Positions 51,819 to 60,397 are shown, counted from the stretch's first letter. The stretch: 64,000 bases of DNA from Mesorhizobium muleiense (GCF_900099905.1 NZ_FNEE01000012.1:62001-126000); one strand, 5' to 3'. The notes: generated by a model not told the origin, from the letters alone. Program-made: numbers and translations.

Positions 51819-52514
51819 ATGGCTCGCGCGCGTTCTGATTCTCCGCTTCTCTTCGAAATCGTTGAGAGACCCGATTTCTCCTTCGAGACGAAGGCGATGA
51901 CTGAGGGCCTGTGGCCGGTGGCGGGAATGGACGAGGCCGGGCGCGGCCCACTGGCCGGGCCGGTCGTCGCGGCAGCGGTAGTGCTCGATCCCGCCAACAT
52001 TCCCGACGGTCTCGACGATTCCAAGCGCCTCAGCCACCTGCAGCGCGAGGCGCTGTTCCTGAAAATCCTTGGCTCCGCTCTTGCCGTGTCGATGGCCTCG
52101 GTCAGCGCGGAAGGCATCGATGGCAGTAATATTCTCAAGGCCAGCCTCGAGGCGATGCGCCGCGCCTTGGTCGGGCTCTCGGTGCAGCCAAAGCTGGCCC
52201 TGGCCGACGGCCGCGACGTGCCGCCCGGACTGCCATGCGAAGGCAGAGCGCTGATCAAGGGCGACCAGCGCTCGCAGTCGATCGCCGCCGCCTCGATCGT
52301 CGCCAAGGTGATGCGCGACCGCATGATGTGCGGCTGCGGCAGCCATCACGCGCTTTACGGTTTCGAGCTCCATATGGGCTACGCCACGGTCCGCCACCGC
52401 ACGGCGATCGAGGTGCATGGACCGGTGGCGCGACTGCACCGCGCGTCCTTCGCACCGTTCCGGCTTGGCGGAACCGAAGTGCTCGACGAAGAGAGTTTTT
52501 CCGGTCTGGATTGA
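51819..52514 (+). CDS. rnhB: Ribonuclease HII
   Basis: Removes the RNA strand of RNA-DNA hybrids and single ribonucleotides from DNA. 231 residues from ATG 51819, a start that fits the family; a GTG at 51741 would add 26 residues. GMDEAGRGPLAGPVVAAAVVL contains the catalytic DE and GRG; LADGRDVP supplies the third Asp, and SIAAASIVAKVMRDRMM is the usual substrate-binding helix. Convergent with atpF, with a repeat element in the gap. Confidence 0.94.
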   Translation: MARARSDSPLLFEIVERPDFSFETKAMTEGLWPVAGMDEAGRGPLAGPVVAAAVVLDPANIPDGLDDSKRLSHLQREALFLKILGSALAVSMASVSAEGIDGSNILKASLEAMRRALVGLSVQPKLALADGRDVPPGLPCEGRALIKGDQRSQSIAAASIVAKVMRDRMMCGCGSHHALYGFELHMGYATVRHRTAIEVHGPVARLHRASFAPFRLGGTEVLDEESFSGLD

Positions 52515-52519
52515 GCGCT

Positions 52520-52683
52520 TTCTCCCCTCTTGAGGGGGAGATGGCCGGCAGGCCAGAGGGGGTAGCCGCGCGTGAAGCGCCGCCCCCCTCTTTCATTCGA
52601 CATATTATCCGATAGGGCGTCGCGACGCCGAGGCGACCCCCTCTGTCGCCTTCGGCGACATCTCCCCCTCAAGGGGGGAGATT
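52520..52683. repeat. Palindromic element (family C) between rnhB and atpF
   Basis: Left end near 52520-52542 (CTCCCCTCTTGAGGGGGAGATGG) and right end at 52657-52683 (CATCTCCCCC TCAAGGGGGGAGATT) match the ends of the glyS and glyQ elements. The interior has CCCCCTCT and TCGCCTTCGGCGA hairpins. This copy is intergenic and could act as a bidirectional terminator. Confidence 0.85.
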
Positions 52684-52690
52684 ACCCGGC

Positions 52691-53182
52691 TTAATTCAGC
52701 CTGGACTTGACGTCCTGAAGCGAGGCCTGGAACAGGTCGGCGCCCGCCTTGGCGTCAATCTTGGCGGCGAGCAGCGTGCGGGCGGCTTCGACGGCAATAT
52801 CGACGGCACTGGCGCGCACTTCGCCGATCGCCTCGCGCTCCGCCTGACCGATCTTCTGTTCGGCAAGCGCGGTGCGCCGGGTGACATAGTCCTCGGTCTT
52901 CTTGTGCGCCTCGGCAGCCAGCATGTCGGCCTCGCGCTTGGCGGCGGCGACGATGTCGGCGGCCTCCTGCTCGGCTTCCTTGCGCTTGCGCTGGTATTGG
53001 CCGAGCAGTTGCTGGGCCTCCTCGCGCAGCCGGCGCGCTTCTTCAAGCTCGTTGCTGATCTTGTCGGCGCGGGCGTCGAGCGCCTTGGCGATCAGCTTCG
53101 GCACCTTGACGTATACGGCAATGGCCAGAAAAATGACGAGGGCAACGGTGGCCCAAAGCGTCGCGAGTGATGTGGCGTCCAT
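52691..53182 (-). CDS. atpF: ATP synthase F0 subunit b
   Basis: 163 residues from ATG 53182 (GAGGAG upstream). One N-terminal membrane helix (TLWATVALVIFLAIAVYV) is followed by a long charged coiled coil (NELEEARRLREEAQQLLGQYQRKRKEAEQEAADIV), the peripheral stalk that joins F0 to F1. Last gene of the F0 cluster, 10 bp after the b' gene. F1 genes are not in the window, as is normal for alphaproteobacteria. Confidence 0.94.
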   Translation of the reverse strand: MDATSLATLWATVALVIFLAIAVYVKVPKLIAKALDARADKISNELEEARRLREEAQQLLGQYQRKRKEAEQEAADIVAAAKREADMLAAEAHKKTEDYVTRRTALAEQKIGQAEREAIGEVRASAVDIAVEAARTLLAAKIDAKAGADLFQASLQDVKSRLN

Positions 53183-53192
53183 GATGCGCTCC

Positions 53193-53792
53193 TCACCTGG
53201 CCACGGATTTGACGGCTGCCGCGATCTCGGCCTTGCTGGCTTTGCCGCCGACAAGCGCCTCGACGATGGCCGAAGCCGTGTCCTCGGCGATCGTACCGAC
53301 TTCCTTCATGGCATTGGCCTTGATGGTCGAAATGCGAGCCTCGGCTTCGCCAAGCTTCTGGTCAAGCGCTGCCTCGACCTTCTTGCGGGCGGCCTCGGCT
53401 TCCGCCTTGGCGGCATCGTTGGCCTGCTGGCCGATCGCATTGGCCTTGGTCTTGGCCTCCGCCAGTTCCTGCTCATAGGCGGCAACGGCGGCATCGGCCT
53501 CGCCCTTCAGCCTGGCGGCTTGGTCGAGGTCCTGGGTGATGCGGTCGTTGCGGACATCGATGATGCCGCCAACACGCGGCATCACCACCTTCTTCAGGAA
53601 CAGGTAGAACAGCCCGAAGGTGATCGCCAGCCACACAAGCTGCGAGGGGAATGTCGCCGGATCGAATGGCGGGAACACGCCGTGCGCCTCGGCAGGCACA
53701 CCGGTGCCGGAATGCGTATCGCCTTCCGTGCCGGTATGGCCGCCTTCGACGGCAGGCGCGGACTCTTGCGCAAAGGCAGATGTCACGAACAT
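53193..53792 (-). CDS. atpG: ATP synthase F0 subunit b' (second b-type stalk subunit)
   Basis: 199 residues. The N-terminal 40 residues are Gly/Ala/His-rich, then a membrane helix (QLVWLAITFGLFYLFLKKVVMPRV) and a long coiled coil (QAARLKGEADAAVAAYEQELAEAKTKA). Many alphaproteobacteria use a b/b' heterodimer for the stalk. It lies between atpE and atpF. The symbol is also used for the F1 gamma subunit, so it is labelled atpF2 in some genomes. Confidence 0.9.
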   Translation of the reverse strand: MFVTSAFAQESAPAVEGGHTGTEGDTHSGTGVPAEAHGVFPPFDPATFPSQLVWLAITFGLFYLFLKKVVMPRVGGIIDVRNDRITQDLDQAARLKGEADAAVAAYEQELAEAKTKANAIGQQANDAAKAEAEAARKKVEAALDQKLGEAEARISTIKANAMKEVGTIAEDTASAIVEALVGGKASKAEIAAAVKSVAR

Positions 53793-53869
53793 GGACTATC
53801 CCCTGATGTCAGGCCTGCCGCCGATTTGCGGCCGGCCCTTCCAATTCCCAATGTTAGCCGAACAGGGGC

Positions 53870-54094
53870 TCAGCCGAACAGGGCCAAAAGCGCGATGAGC
53901 AGGGAGAAGATGCCCAGCGCTTCAGTCACGGCGAAGCCGAAGATCAGGCGGCCGAACTGGCCATCCGCGGCCGACGGGTTGCGCAGCGCGCCCGCCAGAT
54001 AGCTGCCGAAGATGTTGCCAAGGCCAATACCGGCGCCACCCATGCCGAGGCATGCGATGCCGGCGCCGATGAACTTTGCTGCTTCTGCTTCCAT
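53870..54094 (-). CDS. atpE: ATP synthase F0 subunit c
   Basis: 74 residues forming the two-helix hairpin of the proton-driven rotor ring. The polar loop is ALRNPSA and the proton-carrying carboxylate is the Glu in FAVTEALGIFSLL. Glycine-rich first helix CLGMGGAGIGLGNIFG. The second-helix Glu and lack of Na+-ligand residues fit an H+ ring. Confidence 0.95.
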   Translation of the reverse strand: MEAEAAKFIGAGIACLGMGGAGIGLGNIFGSYLAGALRNPSAADGQFGRLIFGFAVTEALGIFSLLIALLALFG

Positions 54095-54176
54095 GTGTTC
54101 AACTCCTTTGGATCTAAAAATTCCGTTGCGATTTCTATCCCGGCAGCAGGGCCGGAAACTCTTGGGTCAACCTGGG

Positions 54177-54935
54177 TCAGTGCCCGGGATGCAGGGCGTC
54201 GTTCAGATACATGCAAGTCAGCACGGCAAAGACGTAGGCCTGCAGGAAGGCGACCAGCAGCTCCAGCGCCGTCAGCGCCACGGCCATCGCCAGCGGCAGG
54301 ACCGATCCGGCAATGCCGAGCGTGCCAAGCGCGCTCAAGCTCACCACGAAGCCCGAGAACACCTTCAGCGTGATGTGGCCGGCCAGCATGTTGGCGAACA
54401 GACGAACCGAGAGGCTGACCGGGCGCGATACGAAGGAAATCACCTCGATCAGCACCACCAGCGGCAGCAGGTAAACCGGCACGCCATGCGGCACGAACAG
54501 TTTCAGGAAACCAAGGCCATGCTTCATGAAGCCGTAGACGACGACGGTTCCGATCACCAGCGCGGCAAGGCCGAAGGTGACGATGATATGGCTTGTGACG
54601 GTGAAGAAATATGGAAAAAGACCGAGCAGATTGGCAACGAGAACGAACATGAACAGCGAAAATACCAAGGGGAAAAACTTCATGCCTTGGGTTCCGGCTG
54701 CGTCCCTCAGCATGTTGCCGACGAATTCGTAGGCCATTTCCGAGACCGACTGAAGACGGCTGGGAACGAGGCTGCGGCTCGAGGTGCTGAGATAGAGGAA
54801 CGCCGAGGCAACGGCGACGGTCGCGACCATGAAGAGCGCCGAATTGGTGAACGACAGGTCGTAGCCGCCGATCTCGATCGGAATCAGCTTGTTGATATGG
54901 AACTGGTGGATCGGATCGACCTTGTCAGCAGCCAC
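54177..54935 (-). CDS. atpB: ATP synthase F0 subunit a
   Basis: 252 residues, five to six membrane segments, forming the stator half-channels for protons. The essential Arg is in SLSVRLFANMLAGH; later segments include GIAGSVLPLAMAVALTALELLVAFLQAYVFAVLTCMYLNDALHPGH, with conserved polar residues of the channel. N-terminal DPIHQFHINKLIPIEI is typical. Second gene of the F0 operon after atpI. Confidence 0.95.
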   Translation of the reverse strand: MAADKVDPIHQFHINKLIPIEIGGYDLSFTNSALFMVATVAVASAFLYLSTSSRSLVPSRLQSVSEMAYEFVGNMLRDAAGTQGMKFFPLVFSLFMFVLVANLLGLFPYFFTVTSHIIVTFGLAALVIGTVVVYGFMKHGLGFLKLFVPHGVPVYLLPLVVLIEVISFVSRPVSLSVRLFANMLAGHITLKVFSGFVVSLSALGTLGIAGSVLPLAMAVALTALELLVAFLQAYVFAVLTCMYLNDALHPGH

Positions 54936-55005
54936 TTTAAATCCCCATCAAAGCCGCGCGCGGCTTTAGTGTCCTGTTCACTGCGCCGGCAAGCGGCGCC
55001 TCAAG

Positions 55006-55404
55006 TCATTCTTTCGGATCGCGGGCTTTGTCGCCCTGCCCGAATTCCGCCATAAGTCCCGCGGAGCGCAGGACATTGAGCACGCCGGCGCCAAAACCGA
55101 GCAGCAAAAAAACAATCAGACCCCATGGCGATGTCCCCGCCACACGGTCGATGATCCAGCCAAGACCGGCACCAACCACTATCCCGGCGATGAATTCGCT
55201 GGATAGCTTGAGCGCCTGGCCATATCCGGCCGCACTGCCCGCTTTCGCGTCGTCTTTCCCCTCGAGCCGGTCCGGCCGCCTTGTCGCAAGCGAAGCTTCA
55301 AGGTCGCGCCGGCGGCGCTCAAGATCGTCGTCGCGGATATCGGCTTGACGCTGTTTGCCGCGGCCGGTTTCTCCGGTTCCGTCTGGCCCATTCTTGTCGG
55401 CCAT
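55006..55404 (-). CDS. atpI: ATP synthase subunit I (AtpI)
   Basis: 132 residues, with a charged N-terminal half (GKQRQADIRDDDLERRRRDLEASLATRRPDRLEG) and two C-terminal membrane helices (FIAGIVVGAGLGWIIDRVAG, WGLIVFLLLGFGAGVLNVLRSAG). AtpI helps assemble or insert the c ring and Mg2+. It is the first gene of the F0 cluster. No clear promoter was seen in the 240 bp upstream. Confidence 0.9.
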   Translation of the reverse strand: MADKNGPDGTGETGRGKQRQADIRDDDLERRRRDLEASLATRRPDRLEGKDDAKAGSAAGYGQALKLSSEFIAGIVVGAGLGWIIDRVAGTSPWGLIVFLLLGFGAGVLNVLRSAGLMAEFGQGDKARDPKE

Positions 55405-55646
55405 CGCAACCCCCTTGCCCGGTCAGATCGTCACCGTCCGTCCGCTCTTAAGTCGCCGGCAACATAGTTAGAGGGTTCCCGCCCGTCAAGCCACGGGCAG
55501 GACTTCAGCGTCAAGTATTTTTCCCATGAAAATCAAGAGCTTGCCAGGGTGCGACATCGTGCCCGCTACCGCCGCTGGTGTGCCGCGGCCGAATCCCTAC
55601 GGCGACAGGTCTTCGATCGGCCGCGCCAGGGGCCTTGCCGGCGCGC

Positions 55647-56831
55647 TCAGCTCCAGCCGCCGCCATAAGTGCGATAGAAGATGTGCAGGCCGATCCTGGT
55701 CATTTTTTTCATCGTCCGCGCCCAACCCGGGTTGACGTAGTTGGCGTAGTAATGGGTCGACGATCCGACTTCCGGGATGAAGATCTTGCCGGCAGTGACC
55801 GCCATGGCGATGTCTTGCGCGGTCTTGTAGTGGGCGGGACTCTGGATGCGCTTCTTCCTGCCGTCGCAAGCGAAGGAAAACTGGCAACGGTTGAACCATT
55901 TGTCGTTCTGATAGACGACGCCGCAGATCGAGTTCGGATAGGCCGGATTGCGAACGCGATTGAGGATGACCTGGGCGACGGCGGCCTGGCCGCGCACCGA
56001 TTCCCCGCGCGCCTCGAAATAGATGCCGTTGGCGAGGCAAGTCTGTTCCGCTTTGGAGAAGACGCTCGCCGGCAGCGGAGTTTGCATCCACGAATGATCG
56101 CCCTTGGCCACCGGCGGAATGAAGCGGCCATCGTTCGGCTTCTCGTCCTGAAGCAAGGCCTCGAAGGGCGAAGCCTGGGCATAGTCAGGCGCGGCCGCTG
56201 CGTAGGCCGTCGCCAGGACGTCGGGGCGGTCGTTGTTGACCAGCGCGGCCAGCATGGCCGGCACGCCGGGATCCGGCTTCTTGTCGACGCGTCTATGGAA
56301 CGCGGCGGCAATCTGGATCTCCTTGCCTTTGATCTCGGCCCTGGCGAAAGCCATTTTCAGGCCACTGTCCATGCTCGGGCGAAGCAGCGAGGAGGAGCGC
56401 TCGAAAACCGAGCCGGCATTGAAGTTCTTCGGCGGCGCGACCGGCGAGACGATGATGATGCGGCCCTTCTTGTCGGCGCGCAGGATGCGGTCCTCGTCGG
56501 GCGTCGTGCTGGCCACGCTGCCCTTGCCGCGAAACGACACGGCGCCGATGCCGGGCAAGCGGACGCCGGAACCCGAGATCGAGCCGGTGGTGTCCGAATC
56601 GAGGAAAGGCATTTCGGCGGCATGGACCGAGCCGGCGACGGATTTCTCGACATAGGCGTTCCAGCGGGCGTTCGGCGCCTTGAGACCGGAAACCAGGCTC
56701 GTCATGTCCTGGTAGGCGATGACATTGGGAAAGCCGACCCAGATGCCAAGTCCAATGACCAGAGGAGACAGAAAGGAACGTCTTTTCTCACCGGCGAAAG
56801 CGACAAGCCGCTTCAAAACACGTCGATGCAC
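55647..56831 (-). CDS. SleB-like cell wall hydrolase
   Basis: 394 residues from GTG 56831, which has GGAGAG seven bases upstream; ATG 56882 is in frame and also possible. A hydrophobic N-terminal segment (FLSPLVIGLGIWVGF) anchors the protein or serves as a signal. The C-terminal 130 residues form a SleB-type hydrolase domain: FSKAEQTCLANGIYFEARGESVRGQAAVAQVILNRV with the catalytic Glu, SICGVVYQND and GSSTHYYANYVNPGWAR. It likely cleaves glycan strands of peptidoglycan during growth. The middle region (about 100-250) is unfamiliar. Confidence 0.85.
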   Translation of the reverse strand: MHRRVLKRLVAFAGEKRRSFLSPLVIGLGIWVGFPNVIAYQDMTSLVSGLKAPNARWNAYVEKSVAGSVHAAEMPFLDSDTTGSISGSGVRLPGIGAVSFRGKGSVASTTPDEDRILRADKKGRIIIVSPVAPPKNFNAGSVFERSSSLLRPSMDSGLKMAFARAEIKGKEIQIAAAFHRRVDKKPDPGVPAMLAALVNNDRPDVLATAYAAAAPDYAQASPFEALLQDEKPNDGRFIPPVAKGDHSWMQTPLPASVFSKAEQTCLANGIYFEARGESVRGQAAVAQVILNRVRNPAYPNSICGVVYQNDKWFNRCQFSFACDGRKKRIQSPAHYKTAQDIAMAVTAGKIFIPEVGSSTHYYANYVNPGWARTMKKMTRIGLHIFYRTYGGGWS

Positions 56832-57113
56832 GGAACTCTCCAGAAACGCAACGGACCCCACTGGAGAGGCACGATGATGCATTAACCTTGATGGGGCGTT
56901 AACGGAGCTAGACAGCGCCAATCATTTCAAAGGCGTTGTTGGAAACGGCTCCAACGGTCGCAATAACCACTCCGCAGAGCGATGTTCAGAGATGGTGGAA
57001 CCTCCTCCATGCCACGAGCATGCTTAACGGCTATGTCACGACAGGCTTAACGGCCCGTCATCGGCGAGCGGTCTCTTGCGTCAATGAGGTTTTTCCGTGG
57101 CGTGCTGGTCCGG

Positions 57114-58004
57114 TCAGGGGGTAATTCCCCGAGGGCCCCGGCGCAGCTGGATCTGGCGGGTACCGCAGCATTTCTTGAACTTCAACCCTGAACCGCAAGG
57201 ACATTGATCATTGCCGCTGCGTTGCAGCCGGCCGACCAGGGGCAGCATCGCTGCGGAAGGCAGGAGCGTCGCCGCAAGGGCCACCAACTTGGCCGAGATT
57301 CCCGGCACGACCAAGCGACGACCCGATTTGAACCCTCGCCACGCCCGTTCGGCCACATATTGCGCATCCACCTTGGGCAAGACGTTGAAGAGCACCGTCT
57401 GATTGGCGCCTGACCTTGCGAGAAACTCCGTCGACACCGGGCCAGGCGCCACGCATGTGACCGTGACACCGGTTCGGCGCACCTCCTGGTGAAGCGCCTC
57501 TGAGAAGAAGCGCACGAAACCTTTGCTGGCGAAGTACAGAGCCATATAAGGCCCGGGGAGGAACCCGGCCACGGAACTGAGATTGAGCACCCCGCCCCGT
57601 CGGCGCGCCACCATTCCGGGCAGAAAATGGAGGGTCAGTTCTGTGAGGGAATGTATGTTGAGATCGATGATGCCGAGTTGACCATCAACAGGCAGCGCCG
57701 TCGTCGCGCCGCGCAAGCCATAGCCGGCGCTGTTGACCAGGACATCGCAGACCAGGCCATGTGCGGACAGAAAGCCCTCCAGGCGCGTTGGCGCGTCGCC
57801 TGCCACGAGATCCAATTCGAGCGTGAATGCCTCGCCACCCGCCTGCCGAACCTCAGACGCCGCGGCGGCCAAGCCCTCGGGCGAGCGGGCAACCAGCACG
57901 ATCGCGCCGCGCTCCCGTGCAGCGACGCCTGCAATTGCCCGGCCAATTCCACCCGAGCCGCCAATCACGACGACGGCCGGCCGCAATTCATGGTGCGAAA
58001 TCAC
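57114..58004 (-). CDS. Short-chain dehydrogenase with C-terminal SEC-C zinc motif
   Basis: 296 residues. The SDR core (1-250) has the cofactor loop VIGGSGGIGRAI, DLVAGD, NSAGYG, catalytic LNLSSVAG Ser and YFASK Tyr/Lys, so it should reduce or oxidise an alcohol/ketone with NAD(P). The last 32 residues are a SEC-C motif with CPCGSG and KKCCG (Cys268, 270, 279, 280), a zinc site best known from SecA. An SDR-SEC-C fusion is unusual. The start overlaps the acyltransferase stop by 4 bp (ATGA), so they are coupled. Confidence 0.85.
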   Translation of the reverse strand: MISHHELRPAVVVIGGSGGIGRAIAGVAARERGAIVLVARSPEGLAAAASEVRQAGGEAFTLELDLVAGDAPTRLEGFLSAHGLVCDVLVNSAGYGLRGATTALPVDGQLGIIDLNIHSLTELTLHFLPGMVARRRGGVLNLSSVAGFLPGPYMALYFASKGFVRFFSEALHQEVRRTGVTVTCVAPGPVSTEFLARSGANQTVLFNVLPKVDAQYVAERAWRGFKSGRRLVVPGISAKLVALAATLLPSAAMLPLVGRLQRSGNDQCPCGSGLKFKKCCGTRQIQLRRGPRGITP

Positions 58005-58783
58005 GTCGCGTTCCTTCGTATTGCGGGAGCGACAACATCCTGACCGAGCAGCACCACTTCATTGGCGACAGTGCCGTTCAGGATCTTTTCGAATCGCTCC
58101 AGTGCTCGTGCGACGTTCGCTCCGTCCATGACCCGGTGATCGTAGTGGATGCGGACATTCACCGATCCGTCGTTGCCGATCGGACCGTAGTTCAGAAGCG
58201 TGGTCAATGGTGTCAGCGGGTTGAGTGATTCCGCGCCGAGACCAGAATAGACGGACAGTTGGAAGGTACCGAAGTAATTTGCCCTTTGCCGGGCGATGTT
58301 CAACCCCAGCCACATAAGCAGCCACCTGACCGGCGCGGGCACAGCTGCCATGCGCAAGGCACGCCGGAACTCCGGGACCTCGAGGACCGGCCGTGACCGA
58401 GCCGCGTGGATGGCCGCCTCAAGTTGCGTGATGGAGTAGCGCTCCGGGCACTTGATGCAGCTCAGCAGAACGGCCGGCTCGCCTTCATATTCGCGCTCGT
58501 GGGCAATCGAGGCTACGCTTGCCGGATACTCGTAAAGCTGCGGCCAGGGCAACTTGACATAGGCGCGCCGCAGTTCCGGCATCTCGATGGCGAGAAGCGC
58601 ATATCCTTTCAGGAAGATCGCGGTCCACGAGGGCCGGGTCTGCTGCGCCATTCTAGCCCTTACGAGTGGGCCGAGATTCATCTGACGCTGCACCGCGACC
58701 CGTGGCACGCCGATCGAAAACCTCATCAGATCGCCAACAAGGCGCCGGGGCGCCGAAAGCTTGAGGGCTCGGCCTCGCATCAA
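58001..58783 (-). CDS. Stand-alone 2-oxoacid dehydrogenase E2-type (CAT-fold) acyltransferase
   Basis: 260 residues matching only the catalytic domain of E2 acyltransferases: an N-terminal strand region (RFSIGVPRVAVQRQM), a central SVASIAHEREYEGEPAVLLS, YFGTFQLSVYSGLGAESLNPLTPLTTLLNYGPIG and the C-terminal HYDHRVMDGANVARALERF with catalytic His216 and Asp220. No lipoyl or E1/E3-binding domains are present, so it is not a pyruvate dehydrogenase core. It probably transfers an acyl group from CoA to an unknown acceptor. Seven bp after the ICMT-like gene, coupled to the SDR gene. Confidence 0.8.
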   Translation of the reverse strand: MMRGRALKLSAPRRLVGDLMRFSIGVPRVAVQRQMNLGPLVRARMAQQTRPSWTAIFLKGYALLAIEMPELRRAYVKLPWPQLYEYPASVASIAHEREYEGEPAVLLSCIKCPERYSITQLEAAIHAARSRPVLEVPEFRRALRMAAVPAPVRWLLMWLGLNIARQRANYFGTFQLSVYSGLGAESLNPLTPLTTLLNYGPIGNDGSVNVRIHYDHRVMDGANVARALERFEKILNGTVANEVVLLGQDVVAPAIRRNAT

Positions 58784-58790
58784 ACGACCT

Positions 58791-59384
58791 CTAATAAAGA
58801 TAAGGGATTATTCGCTTGGTCCTTTCCATATAGGCACGGTATTGCAAGCCTAAAGTCTCCAGCATCATACGCTCTTCCTTATCCACTCTCAGCAGGAAAA
58901 GCACGGCGAAACCAATCAAGCCGGATATGCCCGCAACCCAGTTCGGCAACAGAAAGAGCTGGCCGAGCCCCATAAGCAGGAACGAGGTGTACATCGGGTG
59001 ACGGACCAGGGCGTATGGCCCGGCGCTAACCAGTTCGTGCCGTTCGCGAATCTCGAGCGTGATCGACCAGTTACGGCCAAGTACCTTGTGAGACATGCGA
59101 AAAATCCACAGCGCGGAGCAGAAGATGATGGTTCCGAGCGCCACCGACCACACGCTGGACGGATGGTCAGCCGCTGCGGGGATGCCGGTGGCGACATAGA
59201 AGCCAGGCAGGATCGCCAGGCCAAGGAGAGCCGAGGCAAGCCCGACGGTGTCGGAACTCGAGCGGCCGCCAGCTACAATCCGCACGCGCCTTGCCCGGCG
59301 CTCGAACGGATACCGGATCACATACCAGGCAACGAGGCCGATCACCCATATGATCTCGCCAAGTGAAGCTACAGAAATGGTCAC
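58791..59384 (-). CDS. Isoprenylcysteine carboxylmethyltransferase-family membrane protein
   Basis: 197 residues with about five membrane segments. The SAM-binding signature is in the C-terminal half: ERHELVSAGPYALVRHPMYTSFLLMGLGQ and DKEERMMLETLGLQYRAYMERTKRIIPYLY. Bacterial ICMT relatives methylate carboxyls or other groups of lipids or small molecules; no prenylated protein substrate exists in bacteria. It is the first gene of a three-gene operon with the acyltransferase and the SDR. Confidence 0.85.
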   Translation of the reverse strand: MTISVASLGEIIWVIGLVAWYVIRYPFERRARRVRIVAGGRSSSDTVGLASALLGLAILPGFYVATGIPAAADHPSSVWSVALGTIIFCSALWIFRMSHKVLGRNWSITLEIRERHELVSAGPYALVRHPMYTSFLLMGLGQLFLLPNWVAGISGLIGFAVLFLLRVDKEERMMLETLGLQYRAYMERTKRIIPYLY

Positions 59385-59535
59385 TTCAGGTCACCGGAGC
59401 CTTTTCTCGATCTGGGACCACGATAGACCGTCGCAACGATGCCAGCGTCCGAAATGTCGACCGATAGACATTCAGAGCGCGCTCCTTTCGGAGTTGACCG
59501 GGCGAATGAGGCGAAAGCGGTTTGCCAATCGCATT

Positions 59536-60120
59536 TCAACCGCCGTTCATCTCCCGAAGGTTGGTTATGAATTGTTGCGGCCGGAGCCAGGTACCGGGGG
59601 TCTTATACCCCATCGATTTGGCGATGTCCGCTACGAATGCGTTGCAGTTGTAGAGCGAGGCGTGCCAAAGCGGAGAACTGGCCTGCAGCTTTCGTATGCT
59701 CGCGACGACTTTCCTGTATTCGGCTTCGGAAAGTAAAACGCGCCAGCTTGCCGACCGGTAGGCATCTTCGAGGTCGCCGTCCGTCCACCCGGTCGTGGCT
59801 GGCACAGGCGCCAAATGGCCGAGAACATAGACATTGGGATCATCGGACTTCGGAGCGAGCCCCGCAACTTCGGGGTTGACCATGCGTCCCGCCTGGTTCA
59901 GTCGTCCAAAAATCACGTAGGAATGGCCGTAGGTAAGGGCGTACCGGGAGCGGAACTCGATGAAATGCCGTTGGGCCGCGCGCGCCGGCATCGCCGCGGT
60001 ACTCAGTGCCCGATTATTGGACACAAAAGTAGGCTGGGGTTTGTTGTCTTGCGACTGGCATGACGCCGCGACTAGCGCGAGCAGGGCCACAATTGCTGAA
60101 CGGCCACTTACAAGCGTCAT
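59536..60120 (-). CDS. Lipoprotein with His...Cys (permuted NlpC/P60-like) pattern
   Basis: 194 residues. A signal segment with lipobox VAASC puts the mature N-terminus at Cys21. The central part has YGHSYVIFGRLNQ and the C-terminal YNCNAFVADIAKSMGYKTPGTWLRPQQFI: a His early and an NCN Cys later, as in permuted NlpC/P60 or LRAT-like thiol hydrolases. That link is an inference from the two motifs; I do not recognise a named family. It could be a periplasmic amidase or acyl hydrolase. Divergent from no close gene; the ICMT operon lies downstream. Confidence 0.6.
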   Translation of the reverse strand: MTLVSGRSAIVALLALVAASCQSQDNKPQPTFVSNNRALSTAAMPARAAQRHFIEFRSRYALTYGHSYVIFGRLNQAGRMVNPEVAGLAPKSDDPNVYVLGHLAPVPATTGWTDGDLEDAYRSASWRVLLSEAEYRKVVASIRKLQASSPLWHASLYNCNAFVADIAKSMGYKTPGTWLRPQQFITNLREMNGG

Positions 60121-60214
60121 CTCATCCAGAACTCCGAGGACCGCAGACCTGCTGCCAGCCTATGCCCGTTAACCGCAGGTAGGCTGCGAATCCGGTGGCC
60201 CCTGCATATCGATA

Positions 60215-60238
60215 GGGAAGGGCCTGGCGGCCCTTCCC
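60215..60238 (-). terminator. Terminator-like hairpin after a small lipoprotein gene
   Basis: GGGAAGGGCC (60215-60224) and GGCCCTTCCC (60229-60238) form a 10-bp perfect stem with a TGGC loop. It begins 21 bases after the 60260-60397 gene ends, on the minus strand. There is no T-run beyond it, so termination is likely but not shown. Confidence 0.6.
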
Positions 60239-60259
60239 AAAATCTTCGAAAGCCGATGC

Positions 60260-60397
60260 TTACTTAATCACTGGCTCTTCTACGGCAACGGGTTCCGGCG
60301 GAGGAGCCTTCCCCTTTCCTTTACCGATCCCGTTCGCGCAGCCGCTCAGGCTGGTAACGGCGAGGGTAGCAACCATTACAATCAACATTCTGTTCAT
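60260..60397 (-). CDS. Small lipoprotein
   Basis: 45 residues: MNRMLIVMVATLAVTSLSGCANGIGKGKGKAPPPEPVAVEEPVIK. The lipobox LSGC follows a 15-residue hydrophobic stretch, so the mature peptide is 27 residues, Lys/Gly then Pro/Glu-rich. AAAGGA lies eight bases before the ATG. Such entericidin-like or short lipoproteins often anchor or space the cell wall; the function is unknown. Confidence 0.7.
   Translation of the reverse strand: MNRMLIVMVATLAVTSLSGCANGIGKGKGKAPPPEPVAVEEPVIK

Noticed and set aside
52515..52690. CRISPR-like array between rnhB and atpF
   Set aside because: The repeats are nested palindromes in inverted orientation, not equally spaced direct repeats with unique spacers.
55578..56885. 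435-codon plus frame opposite the cell wall hydrolase
   Set aside because: Antisense to a gene with a clear catalytic domain.
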